Shown here: piece after piece, positions 1-9,214 of the stretch | Layout of the letters: each line of letters opens with the position of its first letter | Position numbering within the stretch: the stretch's first letter is position 1 | Origin: Tepidimonas sp. | GTDB lineage: Bacteria; Pseudomonadota; Gammaproteobacteria; Burkholderiales; Burkholderiaceae_C | Assembly: GCF_029335975.1 (NCBI RefSeq) | Contig: NZ_JARJMT020000078.1 | Location: 1 to 43,659 of the forward strand | Direction of reading: 5' to 3' | Length of the DNA: 43,659 nt | The notes under the pieces: generated by a model | What the model saw: only the letters and a program-made list of their open reading frames with translations | What the model was told of the DNA's origin: nothing | The model's database searches: none | Translations under genes and position numbers: made by a program

Positions 1-1221
1 CTGCAGCTGGCCGACGTGCAGGAACAGCTGGCCCACCTGGAAGATACTGCGGTGCAGGCCGAACGCCAGGTGGCGGCCGCGCGTGAGCAGCTGCGTGCGG
101 CCGAGCGCCAGGCGCAGGAGGCCGCATTCGCGCAACGATCGATGGCCGCGCGCCGGGCCGAACTGCAGCGCCAAGCCCACACCGCGCAGGAGCAGCAGTC
201 GCGTCTAATGGCCGAATCCGATCATTTGCAGACCGAGCTGCAGCGCTTGACCGACGACGCCGCGCGCACCGGCCTGCAGGATGCGTTGGCCGAGCGCCAG
301 CGGCGCGACGCAGCCCTGGCCGCTGAGCGCAGCCGCTACGACGAGCTGACCGCGCGGCTGCGCGCGGCGGACGAGCACCGGCTGCGTGGTGAGCGCGAAC
401 TCGACCCGCTGCGCGCGCGCATCACCGATTACCAACTCAAGGAGCAGGCGGCACAGCTGGCCCTGGACCAGTACAGCCAATGGCTGGCGGGGGCAGGGGT
501 CGATCTGGAGGCAGTCGGCCAGTCGGTCGAGACCGATGGCGTGCGCCTGCAAGGCCTGCCAGGAGAGATCGACCGTCTGCAGCGCGAGATCGCGGCTTTG
601 GGGGCGGTCAATCTTGCGGCCCTGGAGGAACTCAGCGCCGCGCGCGAGCGGCAGCGGTTTCTGGCCAGCCAGTCGCAGGACTTGCAGCAGGCTATCCAGA
701 CGCTGGAGGACGCCATCCGCAAAATCGACGCCGAGACGCGTGCGCTGCTTGCCCACACCTTCGAGACCGTCAACGGCCACTTCGGCCGCATGTTCCCTGA
801 ATTGTTCGGCGGCGGCCAGGCGCGCCTGATCATGACCGGTGAGGAGATACTGGATGCGGGCGTGCAGGTCATGGCCCAACCCCCGGGCAAGAAGAATCAG
901 ACCATCCACCTGCTGTCCGGCGGCGAAAAGGCGCTCACCGCCATCGCCCTGGTGTTTGCGATCTTTCAGCTCAATCCGGCGCCGTTTTGCTTGCTGGACG
1001 AGGTGGACGCCCCGCTGGACGACGCCAACACGGAACGCTACGCGCGGCTCGTGACCCAAATGAGCCGGGAGACCCAGTTCCTATTCATCAGCCACAATCG
1101 CATCGCCATGGAAATGGCCCAGCAGCTCGTGGGGGTGACCATGCAGGAGCAGGGCGTCTCGCGCATCGTCGCTGTCGATATCGCCAGCGCCGTGTCCATG
1201 ATGGAGAACCCCACACCATGA
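1..1221 (+). CDS. smc: Chromosome segregation protein SMC, C-terminal part (5' truncated by window edge)
   Basis: The reading frame is open from base 1, so the start lies outside the window; 406 residues are visible. SMC proteins are long coiled-coil ATPases that, with ScpA and ScpB, compact and segregate the chromosome. The first roughly 200 visible residues are rich in Glu, Gln, Arg and Ala with a heptad look, as expected for the returning coiled-coil arm. The C-terminal head follows, with the ABC signature [14 protein letters not shown] near residue 306 and Walker [13 protein letters not shown] near residue 331. The N-terminal Walker A half is not present. The stop codon overlaps the zipA start (ATGA), so the two are translationally coupled. 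Family assignment is firm; the first visible ATG at base 16 is not the real start. Confidence 0.95.
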   Translation: MQLADVQEQLAHLEDTAVQAERQVAAAREQLRAAERQAQEAAFAQRSMAARRAELQRQAHTAQEQQSRLMAESDHLQTELQRLTDDAARTGLQDALAERQRRDAALAAERSRYDELTARLRAADEHRLRGERELDPLRARITDYQLKEQAAQLALDQYSQWLAGAGVDLEAVGQSVETDGVRLQGLPGEIDRLQREIAALGAVNLAALEELSAARERQRFLASQSQDLQQAIQTLEDAIRKIDAETRALLAHTFETVNGHFGRMFPELFGGGQARLIMTGEEILDAGVQVMAQPPGKKNQTIHLLSGGEKALTAIALVFAIFQLNPAPFCLLDEVDAPLDDANTERYARLVTQMSRETQFLFISHNRIAMEMAQQLVGVTMQEQGVSRIVAVDIASAVSMMENPTP

Positions 1222-2291
1222 CGCTGAGCCCCTTGCAAATCGGCTTGATCGCCGTCGGCGTGGCCGTGCTCTTGGGCGTTTGGGCTTACCACCGCTGGCA
1301 GGTGCGGCGGCTGGCACCGCGCCGCGCCCCTGCCGCCCAGGGTGCCCCTGCCGATTCGGAAGGAATGCCGGACAGCACCGATCGGCTTGAGCCCACCTTG
1401 GGCGCCGATGCCGCTGCCACCCCCAGCCCCGACCGCACCAGCGCCCCACCTGCGGCGAGGCCAGGGGGGGTGTCGCCGCGGCTGGACGTGATCGTGCCGC
1501 TGCAACTGGAAAAGCCGGTCTCGGGCGACGCCGTGCTGCAGTCCCTGCCGGGCACACGGCGCATTGGCAGCAAACCTTTCTTCATCGAGGGCCTGCCCGA
1601 GGACGCCACCGCCGGCGACGCCTGGGAGCCCCCGCATCTGGGACGGCGCTACCGCGCCCTGCGCGCCGGGCTGCAGCTGGCCAATCGGGCTGGCCCGCTT
1701 AACGAAATCGAGTATTCCGAATTCGTCCAAAAGCTGCAAGCCTGGGCCGAGCACCTGATGGGCGCGGCCGACTTCCCAGACATGATGGCCGTCGTGCAGC
1801 AAGCCCGCGCGCTGGATCAGTTCGCCGCCGCCCACGACGTCCAGCTCATCTTCACCCTGCGGGCCCAGCGCGCCGCTTGGAGTCCGGGTTATGTGACCCA
1901 GCACGCCAGCCGCTTGGGCTTCGTGCCCGGGCCGCTGCCCGGCCGCATGGTTTGGCCGTCCACGCAGCCGCGCGCAGCGCCGGTGCTGGTGCTGCAGTTC
2001 GAAACCCAGGCCGCGCTGGCCGATGACCCGGAACTCGCCGTGCTGCGCGAAGTCCGCCTAACCCTCGAAGCCACCCATGTGCCGCGCGAGGAGCGCCCTT
2101 ATGAGCGCTTGCGCGAACTGTCCGCAGCGCTGGCCGCGTCGATGGACGGTAGGGTGACGGATGAGGCCGGTCGGCTGCTGGATGCCGAGGCGCTGGATCG
2201 CATCGGCGCAGAGTTGGAATCGCTCTATCAAGCCTTGGAGGAGCGGGCATTTCCGGCGGGGTCGCCCGACGCCCGACGCTTGTTCAGTTAG
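1218..2291 (+). CDS. zipA: Cell division protein ZipA
   Basis: A 357-residue protein. ZipA anchors FtsZ to the inner membrane during assembly of the division ring. Residues 5-24 form one hydrophobic N-terminal membrane segment followed by a basic stretch ([12 protein letters not shown]). Residues 30-90 are a Pro/Ala-rich linker, and the remaining portion matches the FtsZ-binding domain in character (for example [10 protein letters not shown] near 118). The start is taken at 1218 because it gives the membrane segment at the very N-terminus and an ATGA overlap with smc. In many Burkholderiales ligA follows smc-zipA; here a convergent Nudix gene follows instead. The name rests on domain layout and the smc neighbour. 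Confidence 0.9.
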   Translation: MTLSPLQIGLIAVGVAVLLGVWAYHRWQVRRLAPRRAPAAQGAPADSEGMPDSTDRLEPTLGADAAATPSPDRTSAPPAARPGGVSPRLDVIVPLQLEKPVSGDAVLQSLPGTRRIGSKPFFIEGLPEDATAGDAWEPPHLGRRYRALRAGLQLANRAGPLNEIEYSEFVQKLQAWAEHLMGAADFPDMMAVVQQARALDQFAAAHDVQLIFTLRAQRAAWSPGYVTQHASRLGFVPGPLPGRMVWPSTQPRAAPVLVLQFETQAALADDPELAVLREVRLTLEATHVPREERPYERLRELSAALAASMDGRVTDEAGRLLDAEALDRIGAELESLYQALEERAFPAGSPDARRLFS

Positions 2292-2316
2292 CGATGTGTG
2301 GATCGGCTGGCCGTAA

Positions 2317-2351
2317 CTGACCGAGGCGGCGCTGTCCGCCTGCTTGGTCAG
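2317..2351. terminator. Stem-loop between convergent zipA and Nudix gene
   Basis: Outer arms CTGACC (2317-2322) and GGTCAG (2346-2351) enclose inner arms AGGCGG (2324-2329) and CCGCCT (2336-2341) around a six-base loop. It sits between two convergent genes and overlaps the Nudix stop codon, which suits a shared transcription end. No T-run follows on either strand, so it is not a classical Rho-independent terminator. Confidence 0.45.
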
Positions 2352-2902
2352 TCGATATCGCTGGTGTGCACGCCAAACTGCCCACGGCGGCGGTCGTCGA
2401 AGTACAGGCGCAGCGTCTCGTGCACGGTGCGGAAGGCCAGTTCCTCCCACGGGACTTCGCGCTCGTGGAACAGCCGCGCCTCCAGCGTCTCGTGCCCTGG
2501 GGCGAAACGATCGCTCAACAGCCGCGCCCGGTAATAGATGTGCACCTGGCCCACGCGGGCCACATTGAGCAAGGTAAACAAGCCCTCAAGCGCGATCTGC
2601 GCACCGGCTTCCTCCACCGTCTCGCGCAGGGCGCCCTGTTCGGTCGTCTCCCCCAACTCCATGAAGCCTGCCGGCAGCGTCCACTTGCCCCGGCGCGGTT
2701 CGATGGCGCGCCGGCACAGCAACACCTGGGCACCATCCTGTCCCCAATACGGCACGGTCCCCACGACGTTGAGCGGGTTTTCGTAGTGGATGGTGCCACA
2801 CGAGGGGCAAACCGCCCGCACCCGGGTATCCCCGTCGTCGGGAATGCGGTACTCGACCGCGGTGGCGCAGACGCGACAAAACCGGATGGGGCTGCGGAAC
2901 AT
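2348..2902 (-). CDS. Nudix hydrolase with N-terminal zinc ribbon
   Basis: A 184-residue Nudix protein. Members hydrolyse nucleoside diphosphates linked to another group; the substrate cannot be told here. The N-terminus has a CxxC pair (CRVC) and a second one (CPSC), as in zinc-ribbon Nudix proteins of the NudC-like type. The Nudix box fits GX5EX7REUXEEXGU exactly, beginning at GFMELGE with the catalytic helix RETVEEAGA. Zn-ribbon Nudix proteins usually begin just before the first CxxC, so I chose the ATG at 2902; an upstream ATG at 2932 would add ten residues. Neither has a strong ribosome binding site. It lies about 55 bases downstream of the TRAP binding-protein gene on the same strand and may be cotranscribed with it. 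Confidence 0.88.
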   Translation of the reverse strand: MFRSPIRFCRVCATAVEYRIPDDGDTRVRAVCPSCGTIHYENPLNVVGTVPYWGQDGAQVLLCRRAIEPRRGKWTLPAGFMELGETTEQGALRETVEEAGAQIALEGLFTLLNVARVGQVHIYYRARLLSDRFAPGHETLEARLFHEREVPWEELAFRTVHETLRLYFDDRRRGQFGVHTSDID

Positions 2903-2956
2903 GCCAGCAAGTGTAGTGCCGCCCCAACCCATCTGCTGGGGCAGGGCAGGGCGGGC

Positions 2957-4000
2957 TTAGGCCTGGGTGTGCTTCTCGATCAGCTTACGGGCCGTCTCCA
3001 GCAGCTCGCGGCCGTTGAGACCGCGCTTGTCCATGTCCCGTATCCATTCGACTTCCACCTGGCGCGCTTTGCGGCGGAACTCCTGCGCTTCGGCCAGCCC
3101 GATGGTGTGGATCTTGTTACCGCGGTCCACGGCCAGCTGGCGTGCCGGCGCATCGCCCGCCTGCTGGATACGCCCCAGAAGGGCAGACGTTTCGATGCCC
3201 GAGTTGGCGTCGATCACTTTCTTGAGGTCGGGCGGCAGCGAGGCGTAACGCGCCTTGTTCATGCCCATGACGAAGGTGGTCGTGTAGAGCGCACCGCCCT
3301 TGGGGTCGAACTCGCTGTGGTAGCCGACCAGCTCATGCACCTTGACCGAGGGTACCACCTCCCAGGGAATGACGCAGCCGTCGATGACGCCTTTGGATAG
3401 CGCATCGGGGATCTGCGGCAGCGGCATGCCGACTGGGGTGGCGCCCAGGTAGCCCAGCATTTTGGTGATCTGGCGCGTCGGGCCGCGCATCTTGAGGCCG
3501 CGCAAATCGTCCGGTTGCGTGATCAGGCGCGTTTTGACATGGAACATACCCGGGCCGTGCACCTGCAAGGCGATGGGATGAATGTCGCGGTACTCGTCGG
3601 CGCCCTTGGTCTGGATGTACTCCCAGAAGGCTTTGGAGGTGGCCTCTGCGTTCGTCATCATGAACGGCAGCTCGAACACCTCGGTGCGCGGGAAGCGCCC
3701 TGGGGTGTTGCCTGGCAGCGTCCAGACGATGTCCACCACGCCGTCCTTGGCCTGGTCGTAAAGCTGAACTGGCGAGCCGCCAAGTTGCATCGCGGGATAG
3801 GCCTCGAACTTGATGCGCCCGCCCGAGTCCTTTTCCACCTTGTCCATCCATGCCTTGTGCATCTTCAGCCACACGTTCGAGGCGGGCGACATGAAGGTGT
3901 GGAACTTGAGCGTGACGCTCTGCTGAGCAAAACCGATCAGGCCAGGGGCGCCCAGCACGGCGGCGGCACCCGATTTCAGCACGGTGCGGCGGTGGATCAT
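2957..4000 (-). CDS. TRAP-type transporter periplasmic substrate-binding protein (DctP family)
   Basis: A 347-residue protein of the TRAP solute receptor family, which captures organic acids in the periplasm for a separate membrane permease. The start at 4000 gives MIHRRTVLKSGAAAV, a twin-arginine-like signal with a likely cut after GFA near residue 25. A longer frame to 4165 opens with GTG and would bury this signal, so I reject it. Family features include the early LKFHTFMSP strand, the DIVWTLPG segment, and LRGLKMRGPTRQITKMLGYL, where the conserved Arg of the family binds the carboxylate. No DctQ or DctM membrane subunit is adjacent, so the receptor is an orphan here. The ligand is unknown. 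The gene is divergent from the maiA-like gene. Confidence 0.88.
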   Translation of the reverse strand: MIHRRTVLKSGAAAVLGAPGLIGFAQQSVTLKFHTFMSPASNVWLKMHKAWMDKVEKDSGGRIKFEAYPAMQLGGSPVQLYDQAKDGVVDIVWTLPGNTPGRFPRTEVFELPFMMTNAEATSKAFWEYIQTKGADEYRDIHPIALQVHGPGMFHVKTRLITQPDDLRGLKMRGPTRQITKMLGYLGATPVGMPLPQIPDALSKGVIDGCVIPWEVVPSVKVHELVGYHSEFDPKGGALYTTTFVMGMNKARYASLPPDLKKVIDANSGIETSALLGRIQQAGDAPARQLAVDRGNKIHTIGLAEAQEFRRKARQVEVEWIRDMDKRGLNGRELLETARKLIEKHTQA

Positions 4001-4209
4001 GGCATCGAATTCCAGACAATGTCGAAAAAGACCCCCCAAGCGCCACGCCCGCTGCATCAATAGGCGTTGGGGTGACGTTTGGGCGGCGACGGCACGCCGC
4101 GCAGTGTAGCCGAAAGAGACGGCGGTCCAGGCGCGCTGCATCGGGAAGTGCCGGTGCTGCGACACAGCCGCTAGACTGCGGGGTTGTCCCGTTTCCCGCT
4201 GTGGATGTG

Positions 4210-4884
4210 ATGAAGCTTTACAACTACTTCCGCTCCGGCACCTCGTTTCGGGTGCGCATTGCCCTGCACCTCAAAGGCCTCGATTACGAATACATCCCCG
4301 TGCACCTGGTCAAAGGGGAGCAGCATGGCGATGCCTACCGGGCACTCAGCCCCGATTCGCTCGTTCCGCTGCTCGATGTCGAGGGTAATCCCGACCGTGC
4401 GCACCTGAGCCAATCGATGGCCATCATCGAATACCTGGATGAAACCCACCCCGAGCCACCGCTGCTGCCGCGCGATCCGCTTGGCCGCGCGCGGGTGCGG
4501 GCGCTGGCCCAGACCGTGGCCTGCGACATCCACCCGATCAACAACCTGCGTATCCTCAAATACCTGGCGGGACCGCTGGGCCTGTCGGAGCAGCAGCGCA
4601 CCGACTGGTACAACCATTGGGTGATGGAGGGCCTGCGCGCCTACGAGCGCCGCCTGAACGATCTGGCCCAAGAGCGTGCCCGCTTGGGCCTGCCGCCCTC
4701 GGTCTATTCTTATGGCGATACCCCCACACTGGCCGACTGCTGCCTGGTGCCGCAGATCGTCAATGGGCAGCGCTTTGGCTTGGAGTACGAGGGCATCCCG
4801 TTGACGCTGGCGGTGTTCGAGCGTTGCATGCAACTCGACGCTTTCCAGCGTGCGCACCCGTCGCGCTGCCCTGATGCCGAATGA
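4210..4884 (+). CDS. maiA: Maleylacetoacetate isomerase / zeta-class glutathione S-transferase
   Basis: A 224-residue zeta-class GST. Maleylacetoacetate isomerase converts maleylacetoacetate to fumarylacetoacetate in tyrosine or homogentisate breakdown, using glutathione. The N-terminus MKLYNYFRSGTSFRVRIAL is the thioredoxin-fold start. The usual SSCS/SSAS active-site motif reads SGTS here (residues 9-12). QSMAIIEYLDE is the conserved glutathione-binding helix, and YSYGDTPTLADCCLVPQ is the typical C-terminal GST motif. The start at 4210 is chosen from this N-terminus; the frame is open upstream to 4072. A TAGACT sequence at 4172-4177 could be a -10 element. No homogentisate genes are nearby, so another zeta-GST role, such as gentisate-pathway isomerase, is possible. 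Its stop overlaps the pgeF start (ATGA). Confidence 0.82.
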   Translation: MKLYNYFRSGTSFRVRIALHLKGLDYEYIPVHLVKGEQHGDAYRALSPDSLVPLLDVEGNPDRAHLSQSMAIIEYLDETHPEPPLLPRDPLGRARVRALAQTVACDIHPINNLRILKYLAGPLGLSEQQRTDWYNHWVMEGLRAYERRLNDLAQERARLGLPPSVYSYGDTPTLADCCLVPQIVNGQRFGLEYEGIPLTLAVFERCMQLDAFQRAHPSRCPDAE

Positions 4885-5711
4885 TGCCGAACGATGCCGA
4901 TTTTGCCCCGCCCATCGAGGGGGTTCGCGGGGGAATGGTCGGGCTCCTGGCCGACGTCGGCCCAGGGGCGCACGGTTGGATGAGTACCCGTGTCGGCGGG
5001 GTGTCGGGCGGGCCGTGGGCGTCGCTGAATCTGGGCGATCATGTGGGCGATGCCCCCGCCGCCGTGGCATGCAACCGCCAGCGATGGGCGCAGGCCCTTG
5101 GAGTACGACCGATTTTTTTGCGGCAGGTCCACGGTGCGGCCGTGGTGCAGCTCGATCGGACGACGCCGGACGGCATCGAGGCCGACGCCTGCTGGACCGA
5201 CGCGTTTGGGCTGGCCTGCACTGTCTTGGTTGCCGACTGCTTGCCGATCTTGATGGCTGCAGCGGATGGGCGATCGGTCGCGGCGGCCCATGCGGGCTGG
5301 CGGGGGCTGGTGGGGCGCGACGGTTACGGCGTGCTCGAAGCCCTATGCGCCCAGTGGCCCGCCGCCCAGGATCCCGAGCGCCGGCACTCGATTCGGGTCT
5401 GGATCGGCGCAGCGATCGGCCCACAGGCCTTCGAGGTGGGCGACGATGTGCGCGACGCCTTCGCGGCGGCATGCCCCAGCGATGTCGAGGCCTTTTGTCC
5501 CTCGCACCAAACCCCGGGCCGCTGGCTGGCCGATCTGCCCGGCCTGGCGCGGCGGCGCTTGGCGCGCTTGGGCTTTGGCCTGGTCAAAGGCAACGACGGT
5601 ACCCCCGCATGGTGCACGGTCGGCAACCCCTCACGGTTTTTCTCCCACCGGCGCGATGCGGGATTCCTGGGCAGCAGCGGCAGGCTCGCTGCGGCCATCT
5701 GGCGCGCTTGA
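4881..5711 (+). CDS. pgeF: Peptidoglycan editing factor PgeF (YfiH / multicopper polyphenol oxidase family)
   Basis: A 276-residue member of the YfiH family. These zinc-containing proteins, long called laccase-like polyphenol oxidases, are now linked to removing misincorporated residues from peptidoglycan precursors. Family motifs seen are MSTRVGGVSGGPWASLNLG near residue 34, the VADCLPIL segment with its conserved Cys, HAGWRGL with the metal-binding His, and CTVGNPSRFFSHRRD near the C-terminus. The start is the first of two adjacent ATG codons, overlapping the maiA stop by four bases, so the two are probably one transcript. The 3' end overlaps a minus-strand gene by 81 bases. Confidence 0.9.
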   Translation: MMPNDADFAPPIEGVRGGMVGLLADVGPGAHGWMSTRVGGVSGGPWASLNLGDHVGDAPAAVACNRQRWAQALGVRPIFLRQVHGAAVVQLDRTTPDGIEADACWTDAFGLACTVLVADCLPILMAAADGRSVAAAHAGWRGLVGRDGYGVLEALCAQWPAAQDPERRHSIRVWIGAAIGPQAFEVGDDVRDAFAAACPSDVEAFCPSHQTPGRWLADLPGLARRRLARLGFGLVKGNDGTPAWCTVGNPSRFFSHRRDAGFLGSSGRLAAAIWRA

Positions 5712-5912
5712 CTCCAGCGCCGCGATCGCCTGCCGGCGACGCGCTTTGCGCCGCAATGGCGTTCCCATCAGGTAGATGGCCAGCCCCATCGGACCCACGC
5801 CGTACAGCAGCAGGGTGAAAAAGGCGCCCAGCACGGAGCCCTGTGGACTGAGGGCCTCAGCGATCGTCATCATCACAACCACATAACCCCAGGCAAGGAG
5901 GACGAGGTACAT
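5631..5912 (-). CDS. Small two-helix inner-membrane protein of unknown function
   Basis: A 93-residue protein if translated from the ATG at 5912 (MYLVLLAWGY). Two hydrophobic segments, about residues 3-20 and 27-49, are followed by an Arg-rich patch (TPLRRKARRRQ) and a polar tail, suggesting a membrane hairpin with its tail in the cytoplasm. I do not recognise a function; my impression, unchecked, is that small proteins of this kind occur between pgeF and phaC in related bacteria. The start is chosen because it opens directly into a membrane helix; the frame continues upstream to 6008 and no clear ribosome binding site is seen. Its last 81 bases lie antisense to the end of pgeF. Confidence 0.6.
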   Translation of the reverse strand: MYLVLLAWGYVVVMMTIAEALSPQGSVLGAFFTLLLYGVGPMGLAIYLMGTPLRRKARRRQAIAALESSAPDGRSEPAAAAQESRIAPVGEKP

Positions 5913-6012
5913 TGGCGGAGGTCTCGAGAAGGGGGACGAGCGTTCGATCTCAATGGCAAAGCAGACCGCCCTGTCAGCCTCATGGAAGGCATTCCTGCGA
6001 GACTGCATCCAT

Positions 6013-6051
6013 CCTGCGCAGCTTGCGACGCGTGACGCGGCGTTGCGCAGG
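6013..6051. repeat. Inverted repeat upstream of phaC
   Basis: CCTGCGCA (6013-6020) and TGCGCAGG (6044-6051) are perfect eight-base inverted arms 23 bases apart. They lie in the 229-base gap between the small membrane-protein gene and phaC, about 90 bases before the phaC start. This could be an operator or a hairpin; in GC-rich DNA an arm of this length may also be chance. I see no convincing -35/-10 pair for phaC in the gap. Confidence 0.35.
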
Positions 6052-6141
6052 TGAGCGCGGACACGGCATGACTCGCATTGTCATTCAAACGACGGCCGAG
6101 CGCGATACCATGATGGTCAAAACCCGACAGGAGACAAGCGC

Positions 6142-7974
6142 ATGACGCAATCCCGCACCGACGGCCAACCGTCCTGGATCGAAGGGTCGCAGCAAGCCTT
6201 TGCGCAATGGACTCAGGCGGTGCGGGCGGCGCTGCACGGAATGGGATGGACGGGTCCTGCAGCCTCTGCTGGGCCCGCCGGATCGGGTGGGGGGCGGATT
6301 GAGGGCCTGACAGAGCTGCTGGGCCGACTCGGGGGGACGGCGTTGCAGTTGGACCCTGGCGTGTGGGCCGAAATTCAACGGGATTATCTGCGCGAGGTCG
6401 CTGAGCTGTGGCAGCAGGGCTTGCAAGTCCAGCCACCGCGGCAGGATCGCCGCTTTGCGGCCGACGCCTGGGCGCGCAATCCCGTGGCGTCCTACAGTGC
6501 GGCGTTGTATCTGCTCAACGCCCGCACGCTCATGCGCATGGCCGAGGCCGTGCAGGCCGACGCCAAGACCCAGGCGCGCATCCGCTTCGCGGTGCAGCAG
6601 TGGATCGACGCCACCGCGCCGAGCAACTTTCTCGCCTTTAACGCCGAGGCCCAGCAAAAAGCCCTGGACACCCAGGGCGAGAGTATCGCCAAGGGCGTGC
6701 AAAACCTGCTCAACGATATGAAGCAGGGGTTCGTTTCCACGACGGATCACAAGGCCTTTGAAGTCGGGCGCAATGTCGCCACCACCGAGGGGCAGGTGGT
6801 ATTCGAAAACGAATACTTTCAGCTGATCGAGTACAAGCCGCTGACCGCGCGCGTGTACGAGCGGCCCTTCCTCGTCGTGCCGCCGTGCATCAACAAGTAT
6901 TACATCCTGGACCTGCAGCCGGACAACTCCTTCCTGCGCTATGCGGTCGAGCAAGGCCATCGTACCTTCGTCATCAGCTGGCGCAACCCGGACGCCACGC
7001 TGGCGCAGGCCACCTGGGACGACTACATCGAGCATGCCGTCATCCGCGCCATCGACGTGGTGCGTGAAATCGGCAAAGCCGACACCATCAACGCGCTGGG
7101 CTTTTGCGTCGGCGGCACCATGCTCGGCACGGCGCTGGCGGTGCTGGCTGCGCGCGGTGACCGCAAGGTCGAAAGCGTCACCTTCCTGACCACCCTGCTG
7201 GACTTCACCGACACCGGCGTGCTGGATGTCTTCATTGATGAGGCCTTCGTCGCGCTGCGCGAGCTGCAGTACGCGCACGGCGGTTTGCTGCCTGGGCGGG
7301 ATCTGGCCACCACATTCAGCTTCTTGCGCCCGAACGACTTGGTTTGGAACTACGTCGTTGGCAACTACCTCAAGGGTGAGACACCGCCGCCGTTCGACCT
7401 GCTGTACTGGAACAGCGACAGCACCAACCTGCCCGGCAAGTGGTACGCGTGGTATCTGCGTCACACCTACCTACAAAACGAACTGTGCCAGCCAGGCAAG
7501 CTGACCGTCTGCGGTGTGCCGGTGGACCTCGGCGCGATCGATATCCCGGCCTATGTCTACGGCTCGCGCGAGGACCACATCGTGCCGATCGGTGGCGCCT
7601 ATGCCACCACGCGCCATCTCGGTGGGCCGATGCGTTTCGTCATGGGCGCCTCGGGTCACATCGCCGGCGTCATCAACCCTGCGGCAAAGGGCAAGCGCAG
7701 CTTCTGGACTGGCCCCGAGGGGCACTTCCCCGAATCGGTGGACGACTGGATCGCCGCCGCCACCGAGCACAAGGGCAGTTGGTGGACCGACTGGACCCCG
7801 TGGCTGGCGGCGCACGGCGGCCGCCAGATCCCGGCCCCGCGCAGTCGCGGCAACCGTCGCTACCGCCCGATCGAGCCGGCGCCAGGCCGCTATGTGCGTG
7901 TCAAGGCCGACGAGGCCCTGGCCACGCTCCTCGCTACACCCATTTCCCCCGTTCCCTCCACACAAAAAGGATGA
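6142..7974 (+). CDS. phaC: Class I polyhydroxyalkanoate synthase PhaC
   Basis: A 610-residue enzyme that polymerises (R)-3-hydroxyacyl-CoA, chiefly 3-hydroxybutyryl-CoA, into PHA at the granule surface. The lipase-like box GFCVGG holds the nucleophile Cys322; Asp478 (SREDHIVP) and His506 (ASGHIAGV) complete the triad. Length and spacing match class I single-subunit synthases such as the Cupriavidus enzyme (Cys319, Asp480, His508). The N-terminal 110 residues are variable, with a Gly/Ala-rich stretch near 40-52. The start is supported by AGGAGA at about 6129-6134. It opens the phaC-phaA-phaB operon; the phaA start is five bases beyond its stop. Confidence 0.97.
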   Translation: MTQSRTDGQPSWIEGSQQAFAQWTQAVRAALHGMGWTGPAASAGPAGSGGGRIEGLTELLGRLGGTALQLDPGVWAEIQRDYLREVAELWQQGLQVQPPRQDRRFAADAWARNPVASYSAALYLLNARTLMRMAEAVQADAKTQARIRFAVQQWIDATAPSNFLAFNAEAQQKALDTQGESIAKGVQNLLNDMKQGFVSTTDHKAFEVGRNVATTEGQVVFENEYFQLIEYKPLTARVYERPFLVVPPCINKYYILDLQPDNSFLRYAVEQGHRTFVISWRNPDATLAQATWDDYIEHAVIRAIDVVREIGKADTINALGFCVGGTMLGTALAVLAARGDRKVESVTFLTTLLDFTDTGVLDVFIDEAFVALRELQYAHGGLLPGRDLATTFSFLRPNDLVWNYVVGNYLKGETPPPFDLLYWNSDSTNLPGKWYAWYLRHTYLQNELCQPGKLTVCGVPVDLGAIDIPAYVYGSREDHIVPIGGAYATTRHLGGPMRFVMGASGHIAGVINPAAKGKRSFWTGPEGHFPESVDDWIAAATEHKGSWWTDWTPWLAAHGGRQIPAPRSRGNRRYRPIEPAPGRYVRVKADEALATLLATPISPVPSTQKG

Positions 7975-7979
7975 ATCCC

Positions 7980-9158
7980 ATGGATGAGATCGTCATCGTT
8001 GGCGCCGTGCGCACGGCCATTGGCAAGTTTGGTGGCACACTCGCCAAGACCCCCGCGACAGATTTGGGGGCCACCGTTATCCGTGCCCTGCTGGCGCGCA
8101 CCGGCGTGCCAGCCGAGCATGTCGGCGAAGTCATCATGGGACAGGTTCTGGCCGCCGGTTGCGGCCAGAATCCCGCGCGCCAGGCCGCCATGAAGGCCGG
8201 CGTACCCAAGGAAACCCCCGCTCTGACCATCAACGCCGTGTGCGGCTCGGGCCTGAAGGCCGTGATGCTGGCGGCGCAGGCGGTGGCCTGGGGCGACAGC
8301 GAAATCGTCATCGCCGGCGGTCAGGAGAACATGTCTCTGTCCCCACATGTGTTGCTGGGCAGCCGTGAGGGCCAACGCATGGGCGACTGGAAGATGATCG
8401 ACTCGATGATCGTCGATGGTCTATGGGATGTCTACAACCAATACCATATGGGCATCACCGCCGAAAACGTCGCCAAGGCGCACGGCATCACGCGCGAGAT
8501 GCAGGACGCCTTCGCGCTGGAAAGCCAGCGCCGCGCCGCCGCCGCACAGGACGCGGGCAAGTTCAAGGATGAAATCGTGCCGGTGACCATCCCGCAGCGC
8601 AAGGGCGATCCGGTCGTCTTCGATACCGACGAATACCTCAATCGAAAAACCAGCGCCGAGGCACTGGCGGGCTTGAAGCCTGCCTTTGACAAGGCGGGCA
8701 GCGTCACGGCAGGCAACGCCAGCGGCATCAACGATGGAGCCGCCGCGGTGATGGTCATGCGCGCGAGCAAGGCCGCCGCACTCGGACTCAAACCCATGGC
8801 ACGCATTGCCAGCTTCGGAACCAGCGGGCTGGACCCGGCCACGATGGGCATGGGCCCGGTCCCGGCATCGCAAAAAGCCTTGGCGCGCGCCGGCTGGTCG
8901 GTGGCCGACGTCGATCTGTTCGAGCTCAACGAAGCCTTCGCGGCCCAGGCCTGCGCGGTCAATCAGGCGCTGGGCGTCGATCCCGCCAAGGTCAACGTCA
9001 ATGGCGGTGCCATCGCGCTGGGCCACCCCATCGGTGCTTCGGGCTGCCGTATCCTGGTTACGCTGCTGCACGAAATGCAGCGCCGCGACGCCCACAAAGG
9101 GCTGGCTGCGTTGTGCATTGGCGGCGGCATGGGCGTTTCGCTCTGCGTCGAGCGTTGA
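7980..9158 (+). CDS. phaA: Acetyl-CoA acetyltransferase (beta-ketothiolase) PhaA
   Basis: A 392-residue biosynthetic thiolase that condenses two acetyl-CoA into acetoacetyl-CoA, the first step to PHB; some members also make beta-ketovaleryl-CoA with propionyl-CoA. The acyl-accepting Cys88 is in [13 protein letters not shown], His349 in [10 protein letters not shown], and the second Cys379 in CIGGGMG. Length matches the family (about 393). Two in-frame ATGs exist, at 7971 and 7980. AAAAAGG at 7964-7970 abuts the first but is well spaced for the second, so 7980 is preferred. It sits between phaC and phaB. Confidence 0.96.
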   Translation: MDEIVIVGAVRTAIGKFGGTLAKTPATDLGATVIRALLARTGVPAEHVGEVIMGQVLAAGCGQNPARQAAMKAGVPKETPALTINAVCGSGLKAVMLAAQAVAWGDSEIVIAGGQENMSLSPHVLLGSREGQRMGDWKMIDSMIVDGLWDVYNQYHMGITAENVAKAHGITREMQDAFALESQRRAAAAQDAGKFKDEIVPVTIPQRKGDPVVFDTDEYLNRKTSAEALAGLKPAFDKAGSVTAGNASGINDGAAAVMVMRASKAAALGLKPMARIASFGTSGLDPATMGMGPVPASQKALARAGWSVADVDLFELNEAFAAQACAVNQALGVDPAKVNVNGGAIALGHPIGASGCRILVTLLHEMQRRDAHKGLAALCIGGGMGVSLCVER

Positions 9159-9214
9159 CCCCGCTGTCCCAGTTTTTGCTTTGTCACCCGTTCAACACAT
9201 CGAGGAGCAGTTTC

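Noticed and set aside
4001-4165. N-terminal extension of the TRAP receptor to a GTG at 4165
   Set aside because: It would place 55 residues before an intact signal peptide, so the downstream ATG at 4000 is the better start.
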